Shown here: positions 18,088-28,609 of the stretch, piece after piece
Position numbering within the stretch: position 1 is the first letter of the stretch
How the letters are laid out: each line of letters opens with the position of its first letter
Source: Natronohydrobacter sp.
Lineage (GTDB): Bacteria > Pseudomonadota > Alphaproteobacteria > Rhodobacterales > Rhodobacteraceae
Length of the DNA stretch: 60,619 bases
Assembly (NCBI GenBank): GCA_007125005.1
Contig: SLDY01000044.1
Span: 1-60,619 of the forward strand
Direction: 5' to 3'
Notes under the pieces: generated by a model
What the model was told of the DNA's origin: nothing
The model's input: only the letters and a program-made list of their open reading frames with translations
The model's database searches: none
Position numbers and translations under genes: made by a program

Positions 18088-18232
18088 TTCAAACTCCTCG
18101 ATATCGCCGGGCTCGGCATCTTGGTGCCCTGACAAATTAGTTGCGATGCGCATCTAGCCCGGATTCTACAGCACTGGCAATCGCTTCAGAGCAAGAAAAC
18201 CCCCCGATCAGCCTCAAAAACTGAAGCAAGCT

Positions 18233-19714
18233 CTATAAAAATGCCGTTTCGCTGAACGAACGAAGCTTGCGGCTATGGATCTTTTCCATAGGCATGTCCC
18301 GCAAAAGCTCCATCGCCCGAATCCCGATCTGGAGATGTCGCGAAACCTGTGAGCGGTAGAAGCTCGACGCCATCCCCGGCAGTTTGAGCTCGCCATGCAG
18401 CGGCTTGTCCGACACACATAGCAGCGTTCCATAAGGCACGCGGAACCGGAACCCATTGGCCGCGATGGTCGCGGATTCCATATCAAGCGCAATCGCCCGC
18501 GACTGGCTCAGCCTTTGCACGGGCCCGGACTGGTCGCGCAGCTCCCAGTTGCGATTATCGATCGTTGCCACAGTGCCCGTGCGCATGATCCGCTTGAGCG
18601 CAAACCCCTCTAGCTGCGTGATTTCAGCCACTGCATCCTGCAAGGCAATCTGGATCTCGGCAAGTGCCGGGATGGGAACCCAGACAGGCAGATCGGCATC
18701 AAGCACATTATCCTCGCGCAGATAGGCATGGGCGAGAACGAAATCTCCCAATGCCTGACTGTTGCGCAGCCCCGCACAATGGCCCACCATCAGCCAGGCA
18801 TGCGGGCGCAGCACAGCGATATGATCCGTGGCCGTTTTCGCGTTGGACGGGCCGACACCGATATTGACCAGCGTGATCCCAGCGCCGCGATGGCGCTTGA
18901 GGTGATAGGTCGGCATCTGCGGCAGGCGCGAGAGCGGCGGAATTGGCGCATCCGGGTCAGTGATAATGGTATCGCCGGGGGCCACGAAAGCCGAATAGCC
19001 GCTCTCTGGATCGCGCAGTTGCGCGCGGGCATAGGCTTCAAACTCGTCTACATAGAACTGATAATTCGTGAACAGAATATGGTTCTGGAAATGCTCGGGC
19101 GCTGTTGCGGTATAATGCGCAAGCCGCGCCAACGAGTAATCGACACGCTGCGCCGAAAACAATGCGAGCGGCAATGAGCCATCGTCATTTCTCAGACGCT
19201 CGCCATTAACGATATCATCATTGGTTGTGGCGAGATCGGGCACATCGAACAGATCGCGTAAGGACAGCGTAAGATCGCCATTTTCCGGCAGTTGCACATC
19301 GCCCCGCCCCGCCATCGCAAAATGCAGCGGGATGGGTGTGCTGGACGGGCCGATACTGACAGGCACATTATGATTCTGTATCAGAAGCGAAATCTGCTGG
19401 CGCAGGTAGTGACGAAAAAGATCTGGCCGCGTGACAGTCGTGGCATAGGTCCCCGGCTCGGCAACATGCCCAAAGCTGAGGCGCGAGTCGATCTGGTCAT
19501 AGCGCGAGGTCACGAAACGGATTTCCGGATAATAGGAGCGGAATCGCGCGGCTGTGCGCTCACCGCTGGCCGCGCGATTGAAAGCCTCGATCAGAAATTT
19601 CGTGGCGCTGGCGTAGAGCTGTTCCAACCGTGCGACTGCCTTGTCGGGATCGGTGAAGAAGCGATGCTCGACCGGCTCAGGTGTCAGGAGGCTCAGGGAT
19701 TTTTCCGTCTGCAT
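18233..19714 (-). CDS. amn: AMP nucleosidase
   Basis: From ATG 19714 (GAGGAAG upstream) the protein is 493 residues, close to E. coli Amn. It has an N-terminal AMN domain (DPDKAVARLEQLYASATKFL) and a C-terminal nucleoside phosphorylase domain with VNIGVGPSNAKTATDH, MVGHCAGLRNSQ and LDMESATIAANGFRFRVPYGTLLCVSDKP. It splits AMP into adenine and ribose-5-phosphate. ATG 19729 is a near alternative. The in-frame extension upstream to 20440 runs antisense to the deacetylase-like gene and is not coding. Confidence 0.95.
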   Translation of the reverse strand: MQTEKSLSLLTPEPVEHRFFTDPDKAVARLEQLYASATKFLIEAFNRAASGERTAARFRSYYPEIRFVTSRYDQIDSRLSFGHVAEPGTYATTVTRPDLFRHYLRQQISLLIQNHNVPVSIGPSSTPIPLHFAMAGRGDVQLPENGDLTLSLRDLFDVPDLATTNDDIVNGERLRNDDGSLPLALFSAQRVDYSLARLAHYTATAPEHFQNHILFTNYQFYVDEFEAYARAQLRDPESGYSAFVAPGDTIITDPDAPIPPLSRLPQMPTYHLKRHRGAGITLVNIGVGPSNAKTATDHIAVLRPHAWLMVGHCAGLRNSQALGDFVLAHAYLREDNVLDADLPVWVPIPALAEIQIALQDAVAEITQLEGFALKRIMRTGTVATIDNRNWELRDQSGPVQRLSQSRAIALDMESATIAANGFRFRVPYGTLLCVSDKPLHGELKLPGMASSFYRSQVSRHLQIGIRAMELLRDMPMEKIHSRKLRSFSETAFL

Positions 19715-19828
19715 GGTTGTCTTCCTCATGGAGTGCGCCGACACTGCCATTGCTCCGGCGCTGCCACAAGCTTCAGATTGCAGAAAATCGCTCTTCCCCC
19801 GCCCCGGCCAATCCAGTAGCTTCACGCC

Positions 19829-20764
19829 ATGACAACTGCATTGCTGACCCACCCTGACGCGCATCGGCATGAAACACCTGCCGGGCACCCCGAGCAGATC
19901 GCCCGCATGGACGCCATAACCCAGGCGCTCGCAGCCCCCGAGTTTGCTGCGCTCAAGCGCCACGAGGCGCCGCTCTGCAATGAGCACCAACTCTTGCTGT
20001 GCCATCCCGAGCACTATATCGACCGCATTCGCAAGGCGATCCCGCCTGCAGGGATATATCAGCTTGATGCCGACACGCATGTCTCCCCCGGTTCGCTGAA
20101 TGCGGCGCAGCGCGCTGTCGGCGGGGCCTGTGCTGCCGTAGATCTGGTGCTGGCAGGTACAGTCCGGAACGCTTTCGTCGCGATGCGTCCGCCCGGTCAT
20201 CACGCCGAAACCGCGACACCGATGGGCTTTTGCCTGTTCGGCACAATTGCAATCGCAGCGCGCCACGCGATGGAACGGCATGGGCTGAACCGCGTTGCTG
20301 TGGTGGATTTCGATGTGCATCACGGCAATGGCACACAAGATCTGCTCTGGGACGAGCCGCGCGCGTTCTTTGTCTCCAGCCATCAGATGCCGCTTTGGCC
20401 CGGCACTGGCAAAAGCAATGAGCGCGGGGCGCATGGGCAAGTGCTGAACCTGCCATTACAGCCGGGCACGGATGGCGCAAGGTTCCGGCAAAGCTATAAA
20501 GACACAGTCCTTCCGCAACTTGACCGTTTTGCACCCGAACTGGTGCTCATATCCGCAGGCTTCGATGCGCATCGCGATGACCCGCTCGCCCAGCTGAACC
20601 TTGTCGAAGAGGATTTTGCATGGGTGACAGGCGCGCTGTGCGATATAGCCGCGCGCCACGCCGAAGGGCGTGTCGTTTCCTGTCTTGAAGGGGGCTATGA
20701 TCTGCCTGCACTGGGCCGGTCAGTGGCCGCGCATATGCGTGTGTTGATGGAGAAAGGCGCATGA
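19829..20764 (+). CDS. Histone deacetylase / acetylpolyamine amidohydrolase family protein
   Basis: A 311-residue arginase-fold deacetylase. It has [20 protein letters not shown] (catalytic histidine dyad), [19 protein letters not shown] (zinc-ligand Asp/His), [17 protein letters not shown] (zinc-ligand Asp) and [14 protein letters not shown]. Bacterial members remove acetyl groups from polyamines, small molecules or proteins. The stop overlaps the xseB start as ATGA, so it heads the xseB-ispA-dxs unit. Why a deacetylase is coupled to isoprenoid genes is not evident, though the arrangement is common in related genomes. Confidence 0.92.
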   Translation: MTTALLTHPDAHRHETPAGHPEQIARMDAITQALAAPEFAALKRHEAPLCNEHQLLLCHPEHYIDRIRKAIPPAGIYQLDADTHVSPGSLNAAQRAVGGACAAVDLVLAGTVRNAFVAMRPPGHHAETATPMGFCLFGTIAIAARHAMERHGLNRVAVVDFDVHHGNGTQDLLWDEPRAFFVSSHQMPLWPGTGKSNERGAHGQVLNLPLQPGTDGARFRQSYKDTVLPQLDRFAPELVLISAGFDAHRDDPLAQLNLVEEDFAWVTGALCDIAARHAEGRVVSCLEGGYDLPALGRSVAAHMRVLMEKGA

Positions 20765-21000
20765 GCGACAAGACCGTGGCCGAGATGAGTTTCGAAGAAG
20801 CCTTGCGCGGGTTGGAAGAGATTGTAACCCGCCTCGAACGTGGCGATGTGGCGCTGGAGGAGTCTATTTCGCTTTATGAGCGGGGCGCTGCGCTCAAGAA
20901 GCATTGCGAAGAGCGGCTGAACGCGGCGCAGATGCGGGTTGAGGCGATCCGTCTTGCTGAGGATGGTACGCCCAAGGGCACGGAACCCTTTTCGGCATGA
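20761..21000 (+). CDS. xseB: Exodeoxyribonuclease VII small subunit
   Basis: A 79-residue protein with the XseB pattern [45 protein letters not shown]. It forms exonuclease VII with XseA, degrading single-stranded DNA. Start and stop both overlap neighbours as ATGA (the deacetylase-like gene upstream and ispA downstream). xseA is not in the window. Confidence 0.97.
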   Translation: MSDKTVAEMSFEEALRGLEEIVTRLERGDVALEESISLYERGAALKKHCEERLNAAQMRVEAIRLAEDGTPKGTEPFSA

Positions 21001-21872
21001 GCGCATTCGCTGCGGCGCTGGAAGAGGCCGCGTGCCGGATTGATGCCCGTTTGCAAACCGAAATCGCAGCTCTGCCCGCAAGCCCGGTGCGTGATGCGAT
21101 GGCCTATGCGACAGCAGGGGGCAAGAAACTGCGCGGCTTTCTGGTGCTGGAATCTGCGCGGCTCCATGGAATCGCGCCAGCGACCGCCCAATATGGCGCT
21201 GCGGCAATAGAGGCGATCCATGCCTATTCGCTGGTCCATGACGATCTGCCTGCAATGGATGACGATGATCTGCGCCGCGGCCAGCCCACGGTTCATATTC
21301 GCTGGAACGAAGCCACAGCGATCCTAGCAGGCGATGCGCTGCAAGCGCTGGCTTTCAGGCTTCTGGCACAGCAGGCGGCTGCGCCAACCCCGCAAGCCCG
21401 GCTGGAACTGATCGCAAGCCTTGCTCATGCCTCCGGAGCAGCAGGCATGGTTCTGGGGCAAGTACTTGATATCGCAGCCGAAACCGCGCCCGCGCCACTC
21501 TCGCTGGAGGCCATCACGGCGCTGCAGGCCGGCAAGACCGGCGCGCTGATCGAATGGTCTGCCTGCGCCGGGGCGCGCATGGCGGGCGATGATCCTGCGG
21601 CACTTGCAACTTATGCCCGCGCGCTGGGGCTTGCCTTTCAGATCGCAGATGACATCTTGGACATAGAGGGAGATGCCAGTCTCGCGGGCAAGCGCCTGCA
21701 GAAAGACGCCGCTGCGGGTAAGGCCACGTTTGTCTCGCATCTTGGGCTTGCAGGGGCCAAGGACCGCGCAAGGGCGCTCGTTGCCGAGGCGGAGGCTGCG
21801 CTTTCTCCCTATGGCGAGGATGGAGCGCTGTTGCGGCAGGCGGCGCAATTCGTTATCGCCCGTCAGAACTGA
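20997..21872 (+). CDS. ispA: Polyprenyl (farnesyl/geranyl) diphosphate synthase
   Basis: A 291-residue short-chain trans-prenyltransferase. The first aspartate-rich motif is [14 protein letters not shown], the second is [13 protein letters not shown], with [12 protein letters not shown] and KTGALI between. It condenses IPP with DMAPP/GPP to farnesyl diphosphate for quinones, carotenoids and undecaprenyl carriers. It overlaps xseB by 4 bases and ends 29 bases before dxs, placing chain elongation next to precursor synthesis. Confidence 0.95.
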   Translation: MSAFAAALEEAACRIDARLQTEIAALPASPVRDAMAYATAGGKKLRGFLVLESARLHGIAPATAQYGAAAIEAIHAYSLVHDDLPAMDDDDLRRGQPTVHIRWNEATAILAGDALQALAFRLLAQQAAAPTPQARLELIASLAHASGAAGMVLGQVLDIAAETAPAPLSLEAITALQAGKTGALIEWSACAGARMAGDDPAALATYARALGLAFQIADDILDIEGDASLAGKRLQKDAAAGKATFVSHLGLAGAKDRARALVAEAEAALSPYGEDGALLRQAAQFVIARQN

Positions 21873-21901
21873 TGGCCGCCGCACCCGGGAGAGGTAACAT
21901 A

Positions 21902-23818
21902 ATGCCGCAAACCCCACTTCTGGACAGGGTCCACAGCCCCGCCGACATGAAGACCCTGAACGACCGCGAATTGCGTCAGCTCGCCGATGAACTACGCGCC
22001 GAAACCATCGCGGCTGTCTCGGAGACAGGCGGGCATCTGGGCGCGGGTCTGGGCGTGGTTGAACTGACGGTCGCATTGCACGCCGTTTTTGATACCCCGC
22101 GCGACCGCCTGATCTGGGACGTTTCGCATCAGTGTTACCCGCACAAGATCCTGACCGGGCGGCGCGACCGCATCCGCACATTGCGCCAGAAGGACGGGCT
22201 CTCGGGATTCACCAAACGCTCGGAATCGCCCTATGATCCGTTCGGCGCAGCGCATAGCTCGACTTCCATCTCGGCTGCGCTCGGCTTTACGATGGCGCGC
22301 GAATTGGGTGGCGCGCCCGACCCCGCTCTGGGGGATGCCATTGCCGTGATCGGTGATGGCTCGATCAGCGCGGGCATGGCCTATGAAGCGCTCAACAATG
22401 CAGGCCATCTCGGTCGGCGCATGTTTGTGATCCTCAATGACAATGAAATGTCGATCGCGCCGCCGACGGGGGCAATGTCCAGCTATCTCTCGCGGCTCTA
22501 CGCAGACAAGCCGATGCAGGAGATCAAACACGCTGTAAAAGGCGCGCTCTCGCTGCTGCCGTCACCCTTTCAGGAAGGGGCAAAGCGGGCAAAGGATTTG
22601 CTCAAGCATGTCACGGTTGGTGGCACCTTGTTTGAAGAGCTGGGCTTCAATTATCTCGGCCCAATTGACGGGCATGATCTCGACCAGCTCCTCTGGGTGC
22701 TCCGCACCCTGCGTGAGCGCGCGGATGAGCCGATGCTCATTCATGTGCTCACGAAAAAAGGCAAGGGCTATGCGCCGGCCGAAGGTGCAGATGATCGCGG
22801 CCATGCGCGCGCGAAATTCGATATCGTCACCGGCAAGCAGAAGAAAGCCCCCTCCAATGCGCCGAGCTACACACGGGTCTTCGCCGAAAGCTTGATCGCA
22901 GAGGCGCGGCGCGACGAGCGCATCGTCGCGATCACTGCGGCGATGCCCGATGGCACCGGGCTCGACCTCTTCGCCAAACACTTCCCCAAACGCATGTTCG
23001 ATGTCGCCATCGCCGAGCAGCATGGCGTGACCTTCTGCGCGGGCCTTGCCGTAGGTGGGATGAAACCCTTCTGCGCAATGTATTCCACCTTTCTGCAGCG
23101 CGGCTATGATCAAGTGGTGCATGATGTGGCCATCCAGCGCCTGCCAGTGCGTTTCGCCATCGATCGCGCAGGGCTTGTCGGTGCAGATGGGGCAACCCAT
23201 GCCGGCAGCTATGATATTGCATATCTCGCCAATCTGCCCGGCTTCGTGGTCATGGCGGCGGCCGACGAGGCTGAACTGGTTCATATGGTCGCCACAGCCG
23301 CGGCCCATGATGACGGCCCCATCGCCTTTCGTTTCCCACGCGGAGAGGGCGAAGGGGTCGAGCTGCCCGAACGCGGTCAGGTGCTGGAAATCGGCAAGGG
23401 GCGGATGATCCGCGAGGGTGCCCGCGTTGCGATCCTGTCCTTCGGCACGCGGCTTGGCGAAGTGCTGCGCGCCTGCGAGAGCCTCGGGCAGAAGGGCATC
23501 ACACCCACAGTGGCCGATGCCCGCTTTGCCAAACCGCTGGATCGCGACCTGATCCTGCAGCTCGCCTCAGAACATGAGGCACTGATTACCATCGAGGAAG
23601 GCGCTGTCGGTGGTTTTGGCAGCCATGTTGCGCAACTTCTCGCGGAAGAGGGCGTGTTCGACCACGGGTTGAAGTTTCGTTCCATGGTCTTTCCAGATAC
23701 CTTTATCGATCAGGCGAGCCCGCGCGACATGTATGACATCGCCGCCATGAACGCGCCCCATATCGAGGCGAAAGTCCTTGAGGTGCTCAACATCGCGCAA
23801 ATGGGCAAACGCGCCTGA
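21902..23818 (+). CDS. dxs: 1-deoxy-D-xylulose-5-phosphate synthase
   Basis: A 638-residue TPP enzyme from ATG 21902 (GGGAGAGG upstream). It carries [17 protein letters not shown]-type residues ([20 protein letters not shown]), [16 protein letters not shown], the TPP motif [18 protein letters not shown], the transketolase-like central domain ([36 protein letters not shown]) and a C-terminal swivel domain ([14 protein letters not shown]). It condenses pyruvate and glyceraldehyde-3-phosphate in the first step of the MEP pathway. Last gene of the deacetylase-xseB-ispA-dxs string. Confidence 0.98.
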   Translation: MPQTPLLDRVHSPADMKTLNDRELRQLADELRAETIAAVSETGGHLGAGLGVVELTVALHAVFDTPRDRLIWDVSHQCYPHKILTGRRDRIRTLRQKDGLSGFTKRSESPYDPFGAAHSSTSISAALGFTMARELGGAPDPALGDAIAVIGDGSISAGMAYEALNNAGHLGRRMFVILNDNEMSIAPPTGAMSSYLSRLYADKPMQEIKHAVKGALSLLPSPFQEGAKRAKDLLKHVTVGGTLFEELGFNYLGPIDGHDLDQLLWVLRTLRERADEPMLIHVLTKKGKGYAPAEGADDRGHARAKFDIVTGKQKKAPSNAPSYTRVFAESLIAEARRDERIVAITAAMPDGTGLDLFAKHFPKRMFDVAIAEQHGVTFCAGLAVGGMKPFCAMYSTFLQRGYDQVVHDVAIQRLPVRFAIDRAGLVGADGATHAGSYDIAYLANLPGFVVMAAADEAELVHMVATAAAHDDGPIAFRFPRGEGEGVELPERGQVLEIGKGRMIREGARVAILSFGTRLGEVLRACESLGQKGITPTVADARFAKPLDRDLILQLASEHEALITIEEGAVGGFGSHVAQLLAEEGVFDHGLKFRSMVFPDTFIDQASPRDMYDIAAMNAPHIEAKVLEVLNIAQMGKRA

Positions 23819-23840
23819 AACCCGCAGCCAGTCCTGCAGG

Positions 23841-23862
23841 TTTCATCTTGCCAAAAATACTC
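23841..23862 (-). repeat. Dispersed intergenic repeat, copy 3
   Basis: CATCTTGCCAAAAATACTC matches the core of the family in the gap between dxs and the convergent VOC gene. The minus-strand reading (GAGTATTTTTGGCAAGATGA) points downstream of the VOC gene, as in copies 1, 4 and 5. Shorter GC-rich stretches lie at 23871-23905. Confidence 0.7.
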
Positions 23863-23909
23863 AGATGAGCGCCCACGGCGCAGCATATCGCTGCGGGAGC
23901 GCACAGACG

Positions 23910-24299
23910 TCACGCGCCCCTGCCCTCCGCGTCTGCCTGTCTCATATGCGCCAGGCGGCTCTCCAGCGTGCCAAGATGGAGCTCAAGCTTGTGTCCGTCC
24001 GGGTCGAGAAAATAGAGCGACGCGCCCTCGGAGCGGTTAGCCTTCCATCGGGGCGCTTCCGCCAGCCGCGCACACAGCGCGTCAAACTCCGCGACTGTGC
24101 AGGAAAACGCGATATGCGTGTCATCCGCGCGCCGCGCGGGCTGGCCCAGTTCCAGACAGAGCCACAGGCTGCCCGCTTCGAGATAGGCAAATCGCGGGCC
24201 CCGCGCGCGCAAGGCGCAGCCCAGCGTGTCGCAATAGAAGGCCAGCGCCCGGTCCAGATCGGCGACCACCAGCGTCACATGATTGACACCCGTGATCAC
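23910..24299 (-). CDS. FosA-like VOC-superfamily metalloprotein
   Basis: Using a GTG start at 24299, the protein is 129 residues, beginning with ITGVNHVTLVVADLDRALAFY and ending with the FosA-type signature LYFLDPDGHKLELHLG. Metal-ligand histidines and glutamate are in HVT, THIAF and KLELH. FosA proteins add glutathione or another thiol to fosfomycin. The real substrate cannot be assumed, because many chromosomal homologues act on other compounds. The start follows GAGG and lies 4 bases after the dnaB stop, suggesting coupled expression with dnaB. The longer in-frame ATG would read back into dnaB and is less likely. Confidence 0.78.
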   Translation of the reverse strand: MITGVNHVTLVVADLDRALAFYCDTLGCALRARGPRFAYLEAGSLWLCLELGQPARRADDTHIAFSCTVAEFDALCARLAEAPRWKANRSEGASLYFLDPDGHKLELHLGTLESRLAHMRQADAEGRGA

Positions 24300-24303
24300 G
24301 GCC

Positions 24304-25788
24304 TCAAAAGCCCTGTTCACCGCCCTGCTGCCACGGCTTGACCAGATTGCCAAAGCGCGTGAAGCGGCCCTCGAAGCTCAACTCGACTGTGCCGATCGGC
24401 CCGTGGCGCTGCTTGCCGATGATCACTTCGGCCTTGCCATGCACCGATTCCATGATCTCCTGCCATTTGGCCATCCCGTCAAGATCGTGGTCCGAAGGTT
24501 TCTCGCGCTCGCGGTAATATTCCTCGCGGAAGACAAACATCACGACATCGGCATCCTGTTCGATGGAGCCGGATTCGCGCAGGTCGGAAAGCTGCGGGCG
24601 CTTGTCCTCGCGGCTCTCCACCTGCCGCGAGAGCTGGCTGAGCGCAATAACCGGGATGTTGAGCTCCTTGGCAATCGCCTTGAGCCCCTGGGTGATCTCC
24701 GAGACCTCCTGCACGCGGCTCTCTTTCGAGAGGCCCCGCAGAAGCTGCAGATAGTCCACGATCAGCACATCGAGCCCATGCGTCCGCTTGAGCCTGCGCG
24801 CGCGTGCGGCGACCTGCGCAATGGGCAGGGCAGGCGTATCATCGATATAGAGCGGGCAGGCTTCGAGCTCCTTCGCGGCCTCGACAAAGCGGCGGAACTC
24901 CGCCTCGGTCATGTCCCCGCGTCGGATCTGCTCGGAGGGAACCTCGGCTGCCTCCGACAATATCCGCGCGGCGAGTTGTTCGGCGCTCATTTCGAGGCTG
25001 AAGAACCCCACAACGCCACCATCCACGGCCCCGTCCGTGCCATCAGGGCGCTGGCCATGCTTGTAGCTGCGCGCGATATTGAAGGCGACATTCGTGGCCA
25101 GCGAGGTCTTGCCCATCGAGGGGCGGCCCGCGAGGATTATCAGATCCGAGGGGTGCAGCCCGCCCAGCTTGCGGTCGAGATCCATGAGCCCGGTGGAGAT
25201 CCCCGCGAGCCCCCCATCGCGCTGATAGGCAGCATTGGCAACATTCACCGCCTCGGTCACGGCTTTCAGAAAGCTCTGAAACCCGCGTTCAGCCACGCCC
25301 TGCTCGGCCAGCTTGTATAGGCGCTGCTCGGCCTCCACGATCTGCTCGCGCGGCTCGGAGGTCACGTCCATCTGCGCGGCGCGGGCCGAAATATCCTGCC
25401 CCAGCCGGATCAGATCGCGCCGCACGGCCAACTCATAGATCATCTGTGCATAATCGCGCGCGGCATAGGCAGAGATCGCAGCGGCTGCGATGCGCACCAG
25501 ATAGGCCGGACCACCCAATTCCTTCAGCCCGGCATCCTCTTCCATGAAGGCCTTGAGCGTGACCGGCGAGGCCAGTGCGTTCTTGCGGATACGCGCGCTT
25601 GCAATCTCGAAGATGCGCTGATGAACTGGATCGAAGAAATGCTCGGGCTTTACCAGCGACGAGATACGGTCATAGACGTCGTTATTGACAAGGATTGCGC
25701 CCAGAAGCTGCTGTTCGGCCTCGATATTATGCGGCAGAGTTTCGATATCGCCATTCGCCTGCGACCGGATCGCCGAGATCTCGTTCAT
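24304..25788 (-). CDS. dnaB: Replicative DNA helicase
   Basis: A 494-residue DnaB. The N-terminal domain (LPHNIEAEQQLLGAILVNNDVYDRI) binds primase and organises the hexamer. The C-terminal RecA-like ATPase has Walker A GRPSMGKTSLATNVA, GFFSLEMSAEQLAARIL, VDYLQLL (Walker B) and the SREDKRPQLSDLRESGSIEQDADVV segment. It unwinds DNA at the fork. A DnaA-box-like TGTGGATAA lies 89 bases upstream of the start. The VOC gene follows within 5 bases. Confidence 0.98.
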   Translation of the reverse strand: MNEISAIRSQANGDIETLPHNIEAEQQLLGAILVNNDVYDRISSLVKPEHFFDPVHQRIFEIASARIRKNALASPVTLKAFMEEDAGLKELGGPAYLVRIAAAAISAYAARDYAQMIYELAVRRDLIRLGQDISARAAQMDVTSEPREQIVEAEQRLYKLAEQGVAERGFQSFLKAVTEAVNVANAAYQRDGGLAGISTGLMDLDRKLGGLHPSDLIILAGRPSMGKTSLATNVAFNIARSYKHGQRPDGTDGAVDGGVVGFFSLEMSAEQLAARILSEAAEVPSEQIRRGDMTEAEFRRFVEAAKELEACPLYIDDTPALPIAQVAARARRLKRTHGLDVLIVDYLQLLRGLSKESRVQEVSEITQGLKAIAKELNIPVIALSQLSRQVESREDKRPQLSDLRESGSIEQDADVVMFVFREEYYREREKPSDHDLDGMAKWQEIMESVHGKAEVIIGKQRHGPIGTVELSFEGRFTRFGNLVKPWQQGGEQGF

Positions 25789-25876
25789 GCTCTCACCTGT
25801 TCTGCGCTGCCTTTTATGAGGTAACAGTAGCAGGATTCGGGCGTATCATGCAAATTGTATAAGCCTGTGGGTGGCC

Positions 25877-25885
25877 TGTGGATAA
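25877..25885 (-). promoter_or_regulatory. DnaA-box-like 9-mer upstream of dnaB
   Basis: TGTGGATAA is the exact complement of the DnaA box TTATCCACA and lies in the dnaB/hisS intergenic gap (25789-26018). A second related TGTGGGTGG precedes it. It may tie dnaB transcription to DnaA, but a single 9-mer match is weak evidence. Nothing else in this gap is recognised. Confidence 0.35.
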
Positions 25886-26018
25886 CCCTATCTGGTAGCT
25901 ATTTTCGATAATGACGCAAGATCATGCGGTCGCAAGCAGACGCTTGCGCCCTGCCCTTGCCCCCCGTGCGCCCTTGGGCTAAGGCCACGGCAACCCACGG
26001 GCAAGGAGCGGCGACGCG

Positions 26019-27533
26019 ATGGCAAAGGGCAAGGGCCAAAAACGCCCCAAGGCGGAAACGCCGAAGGGCTTTCGCGATTATTTCGGCACGGAAGTCAGCG
26101 CGCGCAAGGCGATGCTGGACAAGATCGCTGCCGTCTATCACCGTTACGGGTTTGACGCGCTGGAGACCTCGGCGGTGGAAACGGTCGAGGCGCTCGGCAA
26201 GTTCCTTCCGGACGTGGACCGCCCGAATGAGGGCGTTTTCGCATGGGAGGAAGATGGCGACTGGCTCGCGCTGCGCTACGATTTGACCGCGCCTTTGGCG
26301 CGGGTCGCGGCGCAATACCGCAACGATCTGCCCACGCCCTACCGGCGTTATGCGATGGGGCCTGTCTGGCGCAACGAGAAGCCGGGGCCGGGGCGGTTTC
26401 GGCAGTTTTATCAATGCGATGCAGATACTGTTGGTGCAGCCTCAGTGGCCGCCGATGCCGAAATCTGCGCAATGCTGGCGGATGCTCTGGAAGAAGTGGG
26501 CATCCCGCGCGGGGATTATGTGATCCGGGTGAATAACCGGAAGGTCTTGAATGGATTATTAGAGAAGCTTGGCGGAGATTTTCGCCCAGCGACTTCTGAA
26601 GATGCCGAGCTTGCCAAGGTTTGGGATCGTGGCATTGAAGATGCAATTTTGAGGACAGCTGATAAGTTTGATAAAGTTGGCGAGCAAGGCGTAATTGAGC
26701 TGCTCACCGCTGGCAGAAAGGATGCGTCTGGCGCATTCATTGACGGGGTTGGTCTGTCGATCAGCAATGCCAACAGTGTATTGAGTTTCTTGACATCGCG
26801 TGCAGACACTAATTCTCAAACGATTGTAAATCTTCGCAATGTCGTTGGTGACTCCAAAGTCGGGCTTGAGGGTGTCACTGAACTTGAAGAAATCGCCGCT
26901 CTGCTGGAAGCCCAAGGCTATGGCCCCGACCGCATCATCATCGACCCATCCGTCGTGCGCGGCCTCGGCTATTACACTGGCCCGGTCTACGAGGCCGAAC
27001 TGACTTTCGAGATCAAAGACGAAAAAGGTCGCCCGCGCCAGTTCGGCTCGGTCGCAGGCGGCGGGCGTTATGATGATCTCGTCAAGCGTTTCACAGGCCA
27101 GACCGTCCCCGCAACAGGCGTCAGCATCGGCGTGGACCGGCTGCTGGCCGCGCTCGCGGCCAAGGGGCGGCTTGAGGACAAGGCTCAAGGGCCAGTCGTC
27201 GTGACCGTGATGGATCGCAACCGCATGGCCGATTACATGGGCATGGTGCGCGATCTGCGCGCTGCGCGCATCCGCGCCGAGATGTATCTCGGCAACCCCA
27301 AGAATTTCGGCAACCAGTTGAAATACGCCGATAAACGCGGCAGCCCCGTCGCCATCATCCAGGGCGAGGATGAAGCTGCACGCGGGGTGGTGCAGGTCAA
27401 GGATCTGATCCTCGGCGCGAAGCTCGCGCAGGATGCGAGCCTTGAGGAATGGAAATCCCAGCCCGCGCAGGTGGAAGTGCCGCTGGCCGAGATGGTCGCG
27501 ACAGTGCGCGAGATCATGGGGCGGCACGGATGA
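26019..27533 (+). CDS. hisS: Histidine-tRNA ligase
   Basis: A 504-residue class II synthetase. It has PKGFRDYFG at the N-terminus, motif 2 [27 protein letters not shown], the histidine-binding region [14 protein letters not shown] and motif 3 [20 protein letters not shown], followed by an anticodon-binding domain. It charges tRNA-His. The gene starts the hisS-hisZ-hisG unit. Residues about 175-290 (26541-26880) have much lower GC and different codon choice than both flanks, although the frame is intact. The family region is retained, so the enzyme should be functional. Confidence 0.96.
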   Translation: MAKGKGQKRPKAETPKGFRDYFGTEVSARKAMLDKIAAVYHRYGFDALETSAVETVEALGKFLPDVDRPNEGVFAWEEDGDWLALRYDLTAPLARVAAQYRNDLPTPYRRYAMGPVWRNEKPGPGRFRQFYQCDADTVGAASVAADAEICAMLADALEEVGIPRGDYVIRVNNRKVLNGLLEKLGGDFRPATSEDAELAKVWDRGIEDAILRTADKFDKVGEQGVIELLTAGRKDASGAFIDGVGLSISNANSVLSFLTSRADTNSQTIVNLRNVVGDSKVGLEGVTELEEIAALLEAQGYGPDRIIIDPSVVRGLGYYTGPVYEAELTFEIKDEKGRPRQFGSVAGGGRYDDLVKRFTGQTVPATGVSIGVDRLLAALAAKGRLEDKAQGPVVVTVMDRNRMADYMGMVRDLRAARIRAEMYLGNPKNFGNQLKYADKRGSPVAIIQGEDEAARGVVQVKDLILGAKLAQDASLEEWKSQPAQVEVPLAEMVATVREIMGRHG

Positions 27534-28609
27534 CCGAGGCCGAGCGCCTAGCCGCAGCGCTCCTTGAGCAGATGCAGGCGGCGGGCGCGCAGCCTGTCGC
27601 TGCCAGTATCCTGCAACCCGCCGAAACTTTGCTCGATCTTTATGGCGAGGACATCCGCGCGCGCGCCTATGTGACCCATGACCCGAGCCAGGGCGAGATG
27701 ATGCTGCGCCCCGATTTCACGGTGCCGGTGGTGCAAGCGCATATGCGCATCGGTGCAGAGCCTGCGCGCTATTGCTACGCAGGGCCTGTTTTCCGTATGC
27801 AGACGCGTGCGCGCGCGCGGGAATATCTGCAAGTGGGGTTCGAACTCTTCGCCCGCGACGATCCGGCGCGCGCGGATGCCGAGGTCTTCGCGCTGTTCAC
27901 CGAGCTTTTGCAGGAATACGATCTGCGCCCCGTGACCGGCGATATCGGCATCCTGAAAGCGGCTGTGAGCGGGCTGGAAACCAGCCCTGAGCGCAAGGCA
28001 GCGCTTCTGCGCCATATCTGGCGACCGCGCCGGTTTCGCGCATTGCTTGAGCGGATGGGCGGGCATGGACCGCTGGCAGAAGCGCGCGCAGAACTTGTGC
28101 AGCGGCTTGAAACCTCATCTGCGCAAGCGCAGATCGCCGAAGCCGGTCAGATGGTGGGCTTGCGCAGCGCAGCGGAGATTGCTGCCCGCGTGGATTTGCT
28201 GCGCGCCGATGCTGAAACACCCCCGATCCCGCAAATGCAAGTCGCAAAGCTAGAAGAGATACTTGCCCTTACATGCCCGGCCACCGAAGCGCTGGCGCAG
28301 CTGCGCGCGCAGGACTGGCCTGCACTCACCCCGGCGCTTGACCGGCTGGAAGCACGGCTCGAAGCCCTCGCGGCGGCGGGGATCGCGCCCGCAGACCTTC
28401 CCTTCGAGGCGAGCTTCGGCCGCACAACGATGGAATATTATGATGGCTTCGTCTTCGGCTTCATCGCTGCAAGCGCCGATCTGCCACCTGTGGCAACAGG
28501 CGGGCGCTATGATGCGCTGACGGCTGTGCTGGGGCAGGGCCGCGCAATCCCCGCTGTGGGCGGCGTGATCAGGCCCGAGACGCTGGCCTTGCTGGAGCGG
28601 AAGGTATGA
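27530..28609 (+). CDS. hisZ: ATP phosphoribosyltransferase regulatory subunit
   Basis: A 359-residue HisRS paralogue from ATG 27530, which overlaps the hisS stop (ATGA). It keeps the class II fold ([55 protein letters not shown]) but lacks the intact histidine/ATP site and the anticodon-binding domain. HisZ binds the short form of HisG and makes it active and histidine-sensitive. The downstream short hisG is the expected partner. Confidence 0.95.
   Translation: MTEAERLAAALLEQMQAAGAQPVAASILQPAETLLDLYGEDIRARAYVTHDPSQGEMMLRPDFTVPVVQAHMRIGAEPARYCYAGPVFRMQTRARAREYLQVGFELFARDDPARADAEVFALFTELLQEYDLRPVTGDIGILKAAVSGLETSPERKAALLRHIWRPRRFRALLERMGGHGPLAEARAELVQRLETSSAQAQIAEAGQMVGLRSAAEIAARVDLLRADAETPPIPQMQVAKLEEILALTCPATEALAQLRAQDWPALTPALDRLEARLEALAAAGIAPADLPFEASFGRTTMEYYDGFVFGFIAASADLPPVATGGRYDALTAVLGQGRAIPAVGGVIRPETLALLERKV

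Noticed and set aside
19715-20440. N-terminal extension of AMP nucleosidase
   Set aside because: The extra residues run antisense to the deacetylase-like gene and are unlike Amn. A good ribosome-binding site supports the start at 19714.
23910-24299. Fosfomycin resistance gene as a firm call
   Set aside because: The VOC/FosA signature is present, but chromosomal homologues have varied substrates and no resistance context (integron, transposon) is visible.
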